From: CAZHBD01 sp964530555
GTDB taxonomy: Bacteria; Patescibacteriota; Saccharimonadia; Saccharimonadales; AWTP1-31
NCBI GenBank assembly: GCA_964530555.1
Contig: CAZHBD010000025.1
Span: 1-13,001 of the forward strand
Direction of reading: 5' to 3'
Length of the DNA: 13,001 nt
The number at the start of each line of letters is the position of its first letter. Position 1 is the stretch's first letter. The notes under the pieces are model-generated. The model saw only the letters and a list, made by a program, of their open reading frames with translations. It did no database searches and was not told the origin of the DNA. Shown in pieces: positions 1-7,416 of the stretch. A program made the translations under genes and the position numbers.

Positions 1-1
1 G

Positions 2-346
2 AGTGGGGTAAAGGCAATACAGACAAACTATGGTTTGCAAAAACAGATCGCCCAACTCGAGCAGGAGAATCAGGTCCAGCAGCTAGAAAATGCCAATCAA
101 AAGCTTAAGAACGAATACTATAAAACAGATGAATTCCTCGAGCTGGCGGCGCGCCGTCAATTTGGTAAAGCGGCACCAGGCGAAAAGGTTTACTTGGTCC
201 CCAAAAAGGTAGCCTTGGCTCGCACGGCTGATCTGAATACCCAAAAAACCAAAGACCAAAAAGTTGACGCAACACACAAACCGAAGTATCAACAAAACTT
301 TGAGGCGTGGGTTAATTTTTACCTGCATCGAACCAACTCACAGTAA
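2..346 (+). CDS. Septum formation initiator (FtsB/DivIC-type) protein, 5' truncated
   Basis: The reading frame is open from the window edge, so the true start lies upstream; the TTG at 35 is only the first possible start codon inside the window. The visible part (about 114 residues) begins with the tail of a heptad-rich coiled coil full of Gln, Leu and Glu (LQKQIAQLEQEN around base 32). The segment YYKTDEFLELAARRQFG follows, then APGEKVYLVPK. This order, coiled coil followed by a short 'AR..FG...PGE....P' block, is the signature of the FtsB/DivIC family (divisome proteins that bridge FtsL and FtsQ). The family's N-terminal membrane helix would lie just upstream. The C-terminal 40 residues are polar and look disordered up to the TAA. 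Family assignment is by pattern recognition; FtsB and DivIC cannot be told apart here. Confidence 0.8.
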   Translation, partial: SGVKAIQTNYGLQKQIAQLEQENQVQQLENANQKLKNEYYKTDEFLELAARRQFGKAAPGEKVYLVPKKVALARTADLNTQKTKDQKVDATHKPKYQQNFEAWVNFYLHRTNSQ

Positions 347-375
347 TGGCAATCGAGCAAAAGAAACGGTATTAT
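346..375 (+). promoter_or_regulatory. Candidate promoter for xfp-ackA
   Basis: A -35-like ATGGCA (346-351, overlapping the stop of the upstream gene) and a -10-like TATTAT (370-375) are separated by 18 nt. The start of transcription would fall near 382, leaving a leader of about 29 nt that contains the Shine-Dalgarno-like GGGGTGG (401-407) in front of the TTG start at 411. The match is moderate and was judged by eye. Confidence 0.4.
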
Positions 376-410
376 AGAGGCAAGTAAGCATAAACGTAAC
401 GGGGTGGAAC

Positions 411-2780
411 TTGGCTAAAACAGTAACAACGCTCAGTGAACGACAAATTGATCTGATTGACGCCTATTGGCGTGCAGCTAATTATCTTTCGGTTGGACAG
501 ATCTATTTACGCGACAACCCCCTGCTCCGTCAACCTCTTAGTGCTAAACATGTTAAGAATCTATTGCTTGGTCACTGGGGTACGACACCTGGCCAGAACT
601 TTATTTACGCCCACCTCAACCGCGTCATTACTAAGCACGACTTAGATATGATTTATATTTCTGGCCCCGGCCATGGTGGTCCGGCGTTGGTAAGTAACGT
701 CTATCTCGAGGGTTCGTTCAGCGAGACGTACCCAGACTGCCCGCAAAATGAAGCAGGCATGAAGGAACTGTTTAAGCGATTCTCCTTTCCTGGCGGTTTA
801 TCAAGCCACGTTTCGCCACAGGTACCCGGCTCCATCCATGAAGGTGGGGAGCTGGGCTACTCACTGAGTCACGCATTTGGAGCAGTTTTTGATAACCCCG
901 ATCTGACGGTAGCCTGTATCGTTGGCGACGGTGAAGCCGAGACGGGACCGCTGGCGACGGCATGGCACTCGAACAAATTTCTGAACCCGATTACTGATGG
1001 CGCCGTACTGCCTATCTTGCATCTGAACGGTTACAAAATTAGTAACCCGACGTTATTAGCGCGCATTGGTCACGAAGAGCTTGAGCACCTTATGCGAGGT
1101 TATGGCTGGGAGCCACATTTTGTAGAAGGAAGCGATCCAAAGAAAATGCACCGGGCCATGGCCGAAACCCTGGATGTAGTCATAAAGAAAATTCAGAAAA
1201 TTCAAACCCACGCCCGCAAGACCAAAGATGCGTCCCGACCACGCTGGCCTATGATTGTGCTCAAAACACCCAAGGGCTGGACCGGGCCAAAGGTACTTGA
1301 TGGCCATGCAGTCGAAGATAACTTCCGGTCACACCAGGTGCCACTGCTCGTTGATGAGGCACATCCCGACAATGTTAAGAAGCTCGAAAAGTGGCTGAAG
1401 AGCTATCATCCAGAGGAGTTATTTGATAAAGACGGCAAGCTCTTGCCAAAACTTGCTGCCCTGGCGCCAAAAGGTACAAAGAGAATGGGTGCCAGCCCAT
1501 ACGCCAATGGGGGTAAGTTATTGCGTGAACTACGCCTGCCAGACTTCCGTGATTATGCCGTGGATGTTCCCTACCCGAGCGTTGGGGGTATTGGTAATGT
1601 CCATACTCTCGGGCCATTTCTACGGGACGTGATTAAGCTCAACGACAAGTACCATAACTTTCGTATTTTTGGGCCTGACGAAGCTATCTCCAACCGTCTC
1701 GAGGCGGTCTTTGAAGCAACCAATCGACAATGGGTTGCCGAACAGCGACCAAATGACGAGTTCTTGGCGCCCCAAGGTGCGGTTGTGGACTCGATGCTCA
1801 GCGAGCACCAGGTAGAAGGCTGGCTGGAGGGCTATTTACTAACTGGACGCCACGGGGTACTGCACAGTTACGAAGCATTTATTCGCATCGTGGACAGCAT
1901 GGTTAACCAGCATGCCAAGTGGCTAAAAATGTGCGCCGAATTACCCTGGCGCAATACGATTGCCTCACTTAATTACCTACTAACGTCACATGTCTGGCGG
2001 CAAGATCATAATGGATTTACACATCAGGACCCTGGCTTCATTGATCATCTAGTTAACAAAAAAGCTGCCACTGCTCGGATCTACTTGCCGCCCGATGCTA
2101 ACTGTTTACTATCAGTTATGGATCATTGCTTGCGGAGTCGTAATTATATAAACCTGACCATTTGTGGTAAGCATGATAGCACCCAGTGGTTGAATATGGA
2201 ACAGGCTGTCGAGCACTGCACCAAGGGCATAGGTATTTGGGAGTGGGCCAGTAACGACCAGGGGGGTGAGCTCGACGTGGTCGTGGCCGCCGCAGGCGAT
2301 ATCCCAACACTTGAGGCCATGGCGGCGGTTTCAATCTTGCGTGAGCATCTACCCCATTTGCGTGTACGAATGGTGAACGTGGTGGATCTGATGCGGCTGC
2401 AACCGAACATTGAGCATTCACATGGTCTGACCGACCTAGAATACGACGAGATATTTACCGAGGACAAACCAATTATCTTTGCTTTCCATGGCTATCCATG
2501 GTTAGTACATCGTCTGACCTACCGTCGGCACAATCGCAATCTGCATGTTCGTGGGTATACCGAGGAAGGTACTATCACTACGCCCTTCGACATGACCGTT
2601 ATGAATAAGATGGACCGTTTTAACTTGGTTATTGATATTATCGACCGTGCGGCGCCACTTTATGGCAAGGCAGACGATCTGAAGGAGCTCATGGAGACAA
2701 AGCTCCTCGAGCATCGTCATTATATTGAAGATCATGGTATCGATATGCCCGAAGTTCGTAATTGGAGATGGAAGCCATAA
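411..2780 (+). CDS. xfp: Xylulose-5-phosphate/fructose-6-phosphate phosphoketolase
   Basis: Thiamine-diphosphate enzyme that splits xylulose-5-P (and/or fructose-6-P) with phosphate into acetyl-phosphate and a triose (or tetrose) phosphate; cytosolic. At 789 residues it is full length for the family. Visible blocks are GHWGTTPGQ (54-62), GPGHGGPA (85-92), the SSHVSPQVPGS loop (131-141), the thiamine-diphosphate/Mg motif GDGEAETG (172-179), HLNGYKI (204-210), SHQVP (307-311), SEHQVEGWLE (464-473) and HNGFTHQDPGF (533-543). The histidines at 55, 88, 133 and 308 have the spacing expected for the family's active-site histidines. Translation starts at a TTG (411) behind GGGGTGG (401-407); no in-frame ATG lies nearby upstream. 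ackA follows after 3 nt, so the two are almost certainly cotranscribed. Identity is very secure; preference for C5 or C6 substrate cannot be read from sequence. Confidence 0.97.
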   Translation: MAKTVTTLSERQIDLIDAYWRAANYLSVGQIYLRDNPLLRQPLSAKHVKNLLLGHWGTTPGQNFIYAHLNRVITKHDLDMIYISGPGHGGPALVSNVYLEGSFSETYPDCPQNEAGMKELFKRFSFPGGLSSHVSPQVPGSIHEGGELGYSLSHAFGAVFDNPDLTVACIVGDGEAETGPLATAWHSNKFLNPITDGAVLPILHLNGYKISNPTLLARIGHEELEHLMRGYGWEPHFVEGSDPKKMHRAMAETLDVVIKKIQKIQTHARKTKDASRPRWPMIVLKTPKGWTGPKVLDGHAVEDNFRSHQVPLLVDEAHPDNVKKLEKWLKSYHPEELFDKDGKLLPKLAALAPKGTKRMGASPYANGGKLLRELRLPDFRDYAVDVPYPSVGGIGNVHTLGPFLRDVIKLNDKYHNFRIFGPDEAISNRLEAVFEATNRQWVAEQRPNDEFLAPQGAVVDSMLSEHQVEGWLEGYLLTGRHGVLHSYEAFIRIVDSMVNQHAKWLKMCAELPWRNTIASLNYLLTSHVWRQDHNGFTHQDPGFIDHLVNKKAATARIYLPPDANCLLSVMDHCLRSRNYINLTICGKHDSTQWLNMEQAVEHCTKGIGIWEWASNDQGGELDVVVAAAGDIPTLEAMAAVSILREHLPHLRVRMVNVVDLMRLQPNIEHSHGLTDLEYDEIFTEDKPIIFAFHGYPWLVHRLTYRRHNRNLHVRGYTEEGTITTPFDMTVMNKMDRFNLVIDIIDRAAPLYGKADDLKELMETKLLEHRHYIEDHGIDMPEVRNWRWKP

Positions 2781-2783
2781 GTC

Positions 2784-3968
2784 ATGGCTGCACCGTTATA
2801 TCTTATTGCGAACCCTGGCAGTGCCAGCCGTAAGTATGCGCTCTATCGTGGGTCTAATCGCCTAATACTGATTCATTTTGAGACTGTCGACGGGCAGGTG
2901 GTATATGCCTTGACTGTCGGCAAACGGAAGGTTGTTGAGAACGAATCGGCCGGGCTGTCCCATGTTTCGATGGCAGGTGTGCGTTTAGTCCCAATTTTGC
3001 AAAAGCACAAACTGCTTGAATCGATAGATGACCTGGCGGCTATCGGACTGCGTGTGGTCGCTCCCTCGAGCTTCTTCCAGCAGCATCGTCGACTCGAAGG
3101 TCGAGCACTCGAACTACTCAAAACGCTGGAAACCTATGCTCCATTACATATCAATGCCACGTTGCAAGAGATTGAACTACTTAGCAAAACCTTCCCAAAT
3201 ATTCCCGTCATTGGCGCTTCGGACAGCGCCTTTCATGCGAACAAGCCTCGACATGCAGCGAGTTATGCGATCAGCCAAACATATGCCAAGCAACTGGATC
3301 TTTGGCGCTATGGCTACCATGGTTTGTCGGTTTCCTCAGTGGTTGAGCAGCTAAAAAAGCAGAAGACTTTGCCTCGCCGATTAGTCGTGTGTCACATCGG
3401 TAGTGGTGTGAGTGTTACTGCAGTGCACGATGGAAAAAGCATTGATAATACCATGGGCTATTCGCCTTTAGAAGGAACAATGATGGCGACTCGGAGTGGC
3501 TCAGTTGATGTGGCTGCCAGCGAAGTCTTGGCACGCCGTCAAAAACTCAACGATCATCAACTGCAGACCTATCTCAATACCAAGAGTGGACTGCTCGGTG
3601 TTAGCGGCATATCCAGTGATATTCGCGAGTTGCTTGAAAAAGAACCCAACCATGAATCGGCTGGGTTGGCGCTCGATATGTATGTCTATCGTTTGCAGCA
3701 GGCCATTGGTCAGATGGTGGCAGTCTTGGGTGGGCTCGATGGGCTGGTGTTTACTGGAACTGTTGGCGAGCGCTCGTCCGAAATGCGCCGTCGTATCACC
3801 AAAAAAATCCTCTACCTCGGTGTTAGCATCGACCATGCAAAAAACGATGCAACGATTGCGGTCGCAAAGCCTGTTGATATCAGTCAGTCTCGGCATCCAC
3901 TGCCAGTGTTTGTGGTGCCGGCTGACGAAGCCTCTTCTATTTTGATAGCCATCAAGCTGTTGACCTAG
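2784..3968 (+). CDS. ackA: Acetate kinase, divergent
   Basis: ASKHA-fold kinase: acetyl-phosphate + ADP to acetate + ATP, the ATP-yielding partner of the phosphoketolase just upstream (3-nt gap; GGAAG at 2770-2774 can serve as Shine-Dalgarno). At 394 residues it is a normal length. Landmarks are NPGSASRK (10-17, usual N.GSSS.K), GLRVVAPSS (88-96, usual HRVVHGG), SDSAFH (146-151), YGYHGLS (176-182, usual FHGTSH), HIGSGVSV (204-211), MGYSPLEG and MATRSG (224-231, 234-239), SGLLGVSG (268-275) and FTGTVGERS (323-331). The family's catalytic positions appear kept: Asn10, Arg90, Asp147, His179, Arg237 and Glu382. The HRVVHGG block is unusual in having lost both His and both Gly. The enzyme assignment rests on the conserved core and the neighbour; a change in phosphoacceptor is possible but not indicated. 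Confidence 0.9.
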   Translation: MAAPLYLIANPGSASRKYALYRGSNRLILIHFETVDGQVVYALTVGKRKVVENESAGLSHVSMAGVRLVPILQKHKLLESIDDLAAIGLRVVAPSSFFQQHRRLEGRALELLKTLETYAPLHINATLQEIELLSKTFPNIPVIGASDSAFHANKPRHAASYAISQTYAKQLDLWRYGYHGLSVSSVVEQLKKQKTLPRRLVVCHIGSGVSVTAVHDGKSIDNTMGYSPLEGTMMATRSGSVDVAASEVLARRQKLNDHQLQTYLNTKSGLLGVSGISSDIRELLEKEPNHESAGLALDMYVYRLQQAIGQMVAVLGGLDGLVFTGTVGERSSEMRRRITKKILYLGVSIDHAKNDATIAVAKPVDISQSRHPLPVFVVPADEASSILIAIKLLT

Positions 3969-3971
3969 TAC

Positions 3972-4000
3972 TTGTTCGTTACCCATTTGTCAGCTATGCT
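3972..4000 (+). promoter_or_regulatory. Candidate promoter, leaderless type, for the gene at 4007
   Basis: TTGTTC (3972-3977), a 17-nt spacer and TATGCT (3995-4000) stand exactly 6 nt before the ATG at 4007. The predicted transcription start therefore coincides with the A of ATG. No Shine-Dalgarno lies in the gap. The gene probably has its own leaderless transcript despite the short distance to ackA. Confidence 0.45.
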
Positions 4001-4006
4001 GAGCGT

Positions 4007-4483
4007 ATGACTGAAGACGACAGCGCCACAACTAAAGCAAGGCAGTACATTGATCAGCACCCGCTTGGTGTTTTAGCCACGGCTGACAGCCACGGCCTAC
4101 CGCAAGCCGCCGCAATCTACCTTGTGGCAGACGACGACCTAAACCTCTATTTTGTCACCAAAGAAGAAACTCTGAAATACCGTAATCTGGTCGCTAACCC
4201 CCATGTGGCGGTGGTGATCTATGACGCACCAAACCAGAGCACTATACAGGCTACAGGAACAGCCAAGGAAATACATGATATCGACCAATTTATGGATATC
4301 TTTAATCAGGTGTTGAGTATTAACCAGCGTACGACGCAAAGTGATCGTCCGCCGGTATCAAAGTTATTTGCTGGTGATTACCGTTTGTTTTGCATAACAC
4401 CAACTTCGCTACGTCTGGCCGACTATAGCAAGGGAGATCAAGGCAAATATGGCGAGATGTTCGACGTTATTTCGTCAAAATAA
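4007..4483 (+). CDS. Pyridoxamine 5'-phosphate oxidase-like FMN split-barrel protein
   Basis: A single-domain protein of 158 residues. After an acidic N-terminus it shows LGVLATADSHGLPQAAAIYL (about 20-39), then LNLYFVTKEETLKYRNLVANP and VAVVIYD, then a strand-rich stretch with QATGTAKEI. This is the usual order of the PNPOx-like FMN-binding split barrel. Such proteins bind FMN or other flavin/F420-type cofactors or heme; most are not true PdxH, and nothing here shows the pyridoxamine-specific C-terminal region of PdxH. The C-terminus (CITPTSLRLADYSKG) closely resembles that of the convergent gene at 4488-5372, so the two are paralogues. Start chosen at ATG 4007 because a -10-like box sits 6 nt before it. 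Fold confident; substrate unknown. Confidence 0.8.
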   Translation: MTEDDSATTKARQYIDQHPLGVLATADSHGLPQAAAIYLVADDDLNLYFVTKEETLKYRNLVANPHVAVVIYDAPNQSTIQATGTAKEIHDIDQFMDIFNQVLSINQRTTQSDRPPVSKLFAGDYRLFCITPTSLRLADYSKGDQGKYGEMFDVISSK

Positions 4484-4484
4484 C
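4466..4484. other. Stem-loop over the stop codon at a convergent junction
   Basis: GTTATTT (4466-4472) and AAATAAC (4478-4484) form a perfect 7-bp stem with a 5-nt loop and contain the TAA stop of the + gene. The convergent gene ends 4 nt further on, at 4488. It lacks a clean U tract, so it is a weak bidirectional terminator or 3'-end stabiliser at best. Confidence 0.35.
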
Positions 4485-4487
4485 TGC

Positions 4488-5372
4488 TCACTTGTCGTGT
4501 TTTGAGAAGTCCGAGAAATTGCAATTGCTTGGCGTAATCTTGATAACTACAAACATCCCAGCTTCCAGCCAGGCGACAGGCGGCAGGTCCTTTTTGCCAC
4601 TGTAGGTATGAGGTTTCATGATCTTATTAAATACAAACTGACGTATCTTTTCATCAGTCTCGACTTCTGCTGCGCCCTGTAGTTGTAGGGTTTTGCCTTG
4701 GCCTATGTCAAACACCGTCAGTGCAACCGACTTGTTGCTGACAATATTACGTGCCTTGGTAGTTTCGGCCTTGGTCAGTAGGTAAATATGATGTTGTTCA
4801 TCCAGAAGATAGTAAATAACCGCCCCATGTACCTCACCATTATTGTTACTGGTTGAGAGCACGCCAGCTTCGTTATCTCTCAGGAAGTCTATGGCTTCAT
4901 CGGTCAGAAAGGGCAAGCCTTCAGGATCTGCAGCTGTGGTGTCTTTCTTGCTGGTTTTGCCATTCTTAGGCGCAGCCACATCATATTCTAACCGGCGTGA
5001 CTCCAAAAAATGCTTGAAGTTGATCGCACATCGTCGATTGACATAGCGCAAGGTGAAATCACCGATTTTGGTGTTGAGCGTCACTGCGCTGATCACACCA
5101 CGCAGGTCAATCTTGAAGCCCGAAACAACGTCATATGTAACTTCTTGGTTAGTGGTAAATAGTGGCTTACGATCCAAAAATATCACGCGGCGATCAGTGG
5201 CAATCAGCATAGCCGAGCCATTAACATAACGCCCGTAAACGACGCCACCAATGTGCTCGTCCTGGTGAATGATATTGGGCAAATATCGAGCCTCCGACTT
5301 CTTGAGCCCGTAACCAGTGATTCCGGCAGCTATTAGTTCCTTGCGGATTCGTTCACTATGTTTGCTTGCCAT
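4488..5372 (-). CDS. Bacterial PH-like domain fused to a PNPOx-like flavin split barrel
   Basis: 294 residues in two parts. Residues about 30-130 (EHIGGVVYGRYV, then MLIATDRRVIFLDR at 55-68, then a run of beta strands ending NFKHFLE) look like a bacterial PH/GRAM-like domain, where 'hTdRRviF' is the typical core. A Lys/Thr-rich linker (about 133-150) leads to a PNPOx-like split barrel (about 156-290) with AGVLSTSNNNGEVHGAVIYY, HIYLLTKAETTKARNIVSN and QLQGAAEVE. The second half aligns by eye along its length with the + strand neighbour at 4007-4483. The ATG at 5372 is preceded by GAGG only 1 nt away, and a TACTAT box (5379-5384 on this strand) lies exactly 6 nt before it, so a leaderless start is also possible. 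The PH-like call is by pattern and moderately sure; cofactor and role are unknown. Confidence 0.75.
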   Translation of the reverse strand: MASKHSERIRKELIAAGITGYGLKKSEARYLPNIIHQDEHIGGVVYGRYVNGSAMLIATDRRVIFLDRKPLFTTNQEVTYDVVSGFKIDLRGVISAVTLNTKIGDFTLRYVNRRCAINFKHFLESRRLEYDVAAPKNGKTSKKDTTAADPEGLPFLTDEAIDFLRDNEAGVLSTSNNNGEVHGAVIYYLLDEQHHIYLLTKAETTKARNIVSNKSVALTVFDIGQGKTLQLQGAAEVETDEKIRQFVFNKIMKPHTYSGKKDLPPVAWLEAGMFVVIKITPSNCNFSDFSKHDK

Positions 5373-5378
5373 ACCTCA

Positions 5379-5384
5379 ATAGTA
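5379..5384 (-). promoter_or_regulatory. Candidate -10 box (TACTAT) 6 nt before the ATG at 5372
   Basis: Read on the - strand, TACTAT is followed by 6 nt and then ATG, the same geometry seen at 4007 and 7373. No convincing -35 box lies 16-18 nt upstream. An alternative is an extended -10 (TGG + TATTTT) about 20 nt further upstream, which would give a short leader with the GAGG. Confidence 0.3.
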
Positions 5385-5454
5385 GTTCCCAGGCGCCTAA
5401 AATACCAGTAGAATCATCCTCTTGTCTCAAGGACTGTACTTTAAACCGTTCACC

Positions 5455-5463
5455 TGTTACATT
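5455..5463 (+). promoter_or_regulatory. Candidate extended -10 promoter for the gene at 5548
   Basis: TG-T-TACATT (5455-5463) fits an extended -10 element; no good -35 box is seen. Transcription would start near 5470 and give a leader of about 78 nt that includes the two hairpins at 5493-5530. The spacer 5373-5547 holds no gene. Confidence 0.3.
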
Positions 5464-5492
5464 ATGTCCGATGCGGTGACCGAGAATAGGTG

Positions 5493-5530
5493 GTAGCCCG
5501 CAAGGCTACAACGATAGCGTCATGTCTATC
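5493..5530 (+). other. Two tandem hairpins in the leader of the gene at 5548
   Basis: GTAGCC (5493-5498) pairs perfectly with GGCTAC (5504-5509) over a CGCAA loop. GATAG (5513-5517) pairs with CTATC (5526-5530) over an 8-nt loop. They sit 3 nt apart and end 17 nt before the ATG, which lacks a Shine-Dalgarno. They may be a small cis-regulatory leader; there is no match to a riboswitch class that I recognise. Confidence 0.35.
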
Positions 5531-5547
5531 CCGCATCTCCACAATTT

Positions 5548-6519
5548 ATGACAGCACAAGAATATATTCAGACAAAACTTGATAAGCTAGCCGAACCTAT
5601 AGTTCACGAGAACCCAGGCAAGGTCCCCTTAGAAGACGCTATTTATGCAAAGGTTATGTCCAAGAAGTTTCGAAAACTCAAAGGCGACCCTACTATCCTG
5701 GACATAGCTAAAAAAGCCATAAAGCACTCCGTAGAAAACAATAAGCCAATTGTTATTAATGTTATCTTTGGCGGTAATAAGCTGTGGCGCTTTGATGAAT
5801 CACCTGAGATTGATTGGGCGGAGCTATTCGTCACTATCTACTATGCACAGTGGCTAAAATCAATTGCCAGTGTCTACAAACCCGGGGCGTACCTGGAGTT
5901 TTATTCCGAAGATGTGGTGCTTGAAACGATGAACAACCTACCCCCAGAAGAAACCGACCAGTATTCGGCATCATTCAAAACCATGCTGGAGTGGATACGA
6001 CAGTACCTACCTGAAAGCATCAATTTTGGCTACAAGCGTTATGGCGAAGAGTATGAAAATCGGGCAGCATTTCTGCTTGAGCTGGAAGAAGCAAAAACCA
6101 AAGTCTGGAAAGAGCTTGGCAAAAAACTACCCGAACTAACCGAGCATAAAAAGTATGCAACTGAGCTCAACGTGCGTTTAAAGCCCGGCCAAGCGGATGA
6201 TCAGCAGTGGCGAGAAAAAGCTGAGCTCATCCACCTGAGTATTGAGCGCACACCTACAATGGAGCGATACATCAACGATCTAACCATGATACCGGCTTGC
6301 CCAACCTATTACCCAGGATGTATCACCACGGGAAGCACTAAAAAGTCGTTAGCAAAATTCTGGGTCGCTGTTGGCGCCTTAGAGAAAGTGGATGATTCAT
6401 ACAGTGATATCGTACTAACTCCCAAGCAACTCGAGACTGCTCAGTTTGACTGGGAATCGGTCCAGTTCGCCGGTTTACAGGGCAAGAATTTTAGCCGAAT
6501 CCGTGTAGTAAAGCAGTAG
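5548..6519 (+). CDS. Hypothetical protein, possibly a distant PvcA/DIT1 (isonitrile synthase-like) relative
   Basis: 323 residues, soluble, with no signal peptide or membrane helix. Not recognised with certainty. The central part has a beta strand and motif KPIVINVIFGGNKLW (66-80), then ESPEIDWAELF, then IASVYKPGAYLEFYSEDVVLE (about 105-125). That order (strand, K-x-W-R, acidic 'E.DWAE', then 'Y.PGA.l...s.d.v') recalls the N-terminal half of the PvcA/DIT1 family. The C-terminal TTGSTKKSLAKFWVAVGAL (about 262-280) looks like a conserved block of its own. The start is forced: an in-frame TAG at 5515 leaves ATG 5548 as the only reasonable ATG upstream of the conserved part. There is no Shine-Dalgarno. 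The gene converges on the aldo/keto reductase with an 11-nt gap. The family link is a guess from motif order; coding status is secure. Confidence 0.75.
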   Translation: MTAQEYIQTKLDKLAEPIVHENPGKVPLEDAIYAKVMSKKFRKLKGDPTILDIAKKAIKHSVENNKPIVINVIFGGNKLWRFDESPEIDWAELFVTIYYAQWLKSIASVYKPGAYLEFYSEDVVLETMNNLPPEETDQYSASFKTMLEWIRQYLPESINFGYKRYGEEYENRAAFLLELEEAKTKVWKELGKKLPELTEHKKYATELNVRLKPGQADDQQWREKAELIHLSIERTPTMERYINDLTMIPACPTYYPGCITTGSTKKSLAKFWVAVGALEKVDDSYSDIVLTPKQLETAQFDWESVQFAGLQGKNFSRIRVVKQ

Positions 6520-6534
6520 TTTCATGATAACTAC
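6516..6534. other. Stem-loop covering both stop codons of a convergent pair
   Basis: GTAGTT (6516-6521) and AACTAC (6529-6534) form a 6-bp stem over 7 nt. The stop of the + gene (6517-6519) is in one arm and that of the - gene (6531-6533) in the other. There is no U tract; it is at most a weak bidirectional terminator. Confidence 0.3.
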
Positions 6535-7373
6535 ATATCTAAGAAGTGGCCAAAAGTTCCCTGCTTGGACATGTGCACTTTTTTCAACGCCTCGATGTCG
6601 GCGCTCGATAAAGTAACTTCGAGCGCCTCTTTAATTTGTTGCCAATGTTCTGCCGTGCTGGAACGCACGGTGAAATGCATGCCTTCAAAGCTGTTTAAAT
6701 ATGCTATCAATACTTGGTGAGGGGTGAGATCGGATTTGCGTGCGATCTCAATAAGCAATTCATAAGTGTCTGGTTCTTTCTTAATATCGACCAATGGTCT
6801 GTAGGCCTGCATGGGAATGGCATGTTCTAAGCAAAAGTCATACGCCCCAGAGGTTAGCAAGGTACTGTCATTAACCGAAAAACTGACCTGGTTCAGTGCA
6901 ATGGGAAGTTCTGAAGCGGTTAGCGCGGTTCGTAATGACTTGACCCCAAAGTTACTGACTCCAACATTACGAACAAGACCTTCCTTATGCAGCTGATTCG
7001 TGGCCTTAAAGAAGTCACGCAAGTCAAAGTCAGGATTTGGTGCGTGGCAAACGAAGTAATCTATATATTCGACACTAAGCCGCCGTAAGCTATCGTGGCA
7101 GCCTTTAATAACGTCATCATACGCCAGCAGTAGACGTTTTTGCTTGGTGAGGATTTGGATGTTATCTCGGGGGTAGCCCGCTATTGCTTCGCCGACTAAT
7201 TCTTCGCAACGGCCATCGGCATAGTTCTGAGCGGTGTCAATCAGGGTTATGCCGGCATCGATGGCTGTTTTGATAACGGCGATATCCCGGTCATCATCGT
7301 TATTCGGATCAGGTTCTTTAGTGCCACCCATAAGCCAGGTGCCTAGTGCGAGTTTCGGTAAAGTGGTCTGCAT
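6531..7373 (-). CDS. Aldo/keto reductase family oxidoreductase
   Basis: 280 residues, a full-length (beta/alpha)8 NAD(P)H-dependent oxidoreductase. The start LALGTWLMGG (8-17) is the typical first strand. The catalytic tetrad is visible: Asp46 and Tyr51 in DTAQNYADG, Lys77 in LTKQ and His110 in FVCHAPN. The family signature GVSNFG (138-143) and NQVSFS (161-166) follow, then AYRPL near 190. The cofactor-binding segment near 234-240 reads FTVRSST, where many relatives have IPKS or IPG, so the usual 2'-phosphate-contacting Lys is Arg here; NADPH use is still likely. The ATG at 7373 has no Shine-Dalgarno but a strong extended -10 box 6 nt upstream. It sits between a convergent hypothetical gene and the structured element at 7417-7510. 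The natural substrate cannot be told. Confidence 0.92.
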   Translation of the reverse strand: MQTTLPKLALGTWLMGGTKEPDPNNDDDRDIAVIKTAIDAGITLIDTAQNYADGRCEELVGEAIAGYPRDNIQILTKQKRLLLAYDDVIKGCHDSLRRLSVEYIDYFVCHAPNPDFDLRDFFKATNQLHKEGLVRNVGVSNFGVKSLRTALTASELPIALNQVSFSVNDSTLLTSGAYDFCLEHAIPMQAYRPLVDIKKEPDTYELLIEIARKSDLTPHQVLIAYLNSFEGMHFTVRSSTAEHWQQIKEALEVTLSSADIEALKKVHMSKQGTFGHFLDM

Positions 7374-7379
7374 GCGCCA

Positions 7380-7388
7380 AGTATATCA
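7380..7388 (-). promoter_or_regulatory. Extended -10 promoter (TGATATACT), leaderless type, for the aldo/keto reductase
   Basis: On the - strand TG-A-TATACT occupies 7388-7380 and is followed by exactly 6 nt before the ATG. TATACT matches the -10 consensus at 5 of 6 positions and the TGn extension compensates for the absence of a -35 box. The transcription start should coincide with the start codon. Confidence 0.5.
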
Positions 7389-7416
7389 GTTCGCAGTTGA
7401 CTTTGGGGATGGTCTG

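Noticed and set aside
35..37. TTG at 35 as the true start of the first gene
   Set aside because: The frame is open to the window edge and the upstream residues continue the coiled coil, so the gene is simply cut by the window.
2116..2467. Long antisense open frames inside the phosphoketolase gene, and similar ones inside ackA (3496-3986) and the helicase gene (8392-8818)
   Set aside because: They lie opposite or out of frame with genes of certain identity, have no ribosome sites and show low-complexity, Cys/Arg/Ser-rich translations typical of shadow frames.
5450..5547. Riboswitch upstream of the 5548 gene
   Set aside because: The two hairpins are simple and no conserved aptamer core I know can be placed there; kept only as an unassigned structured leader.
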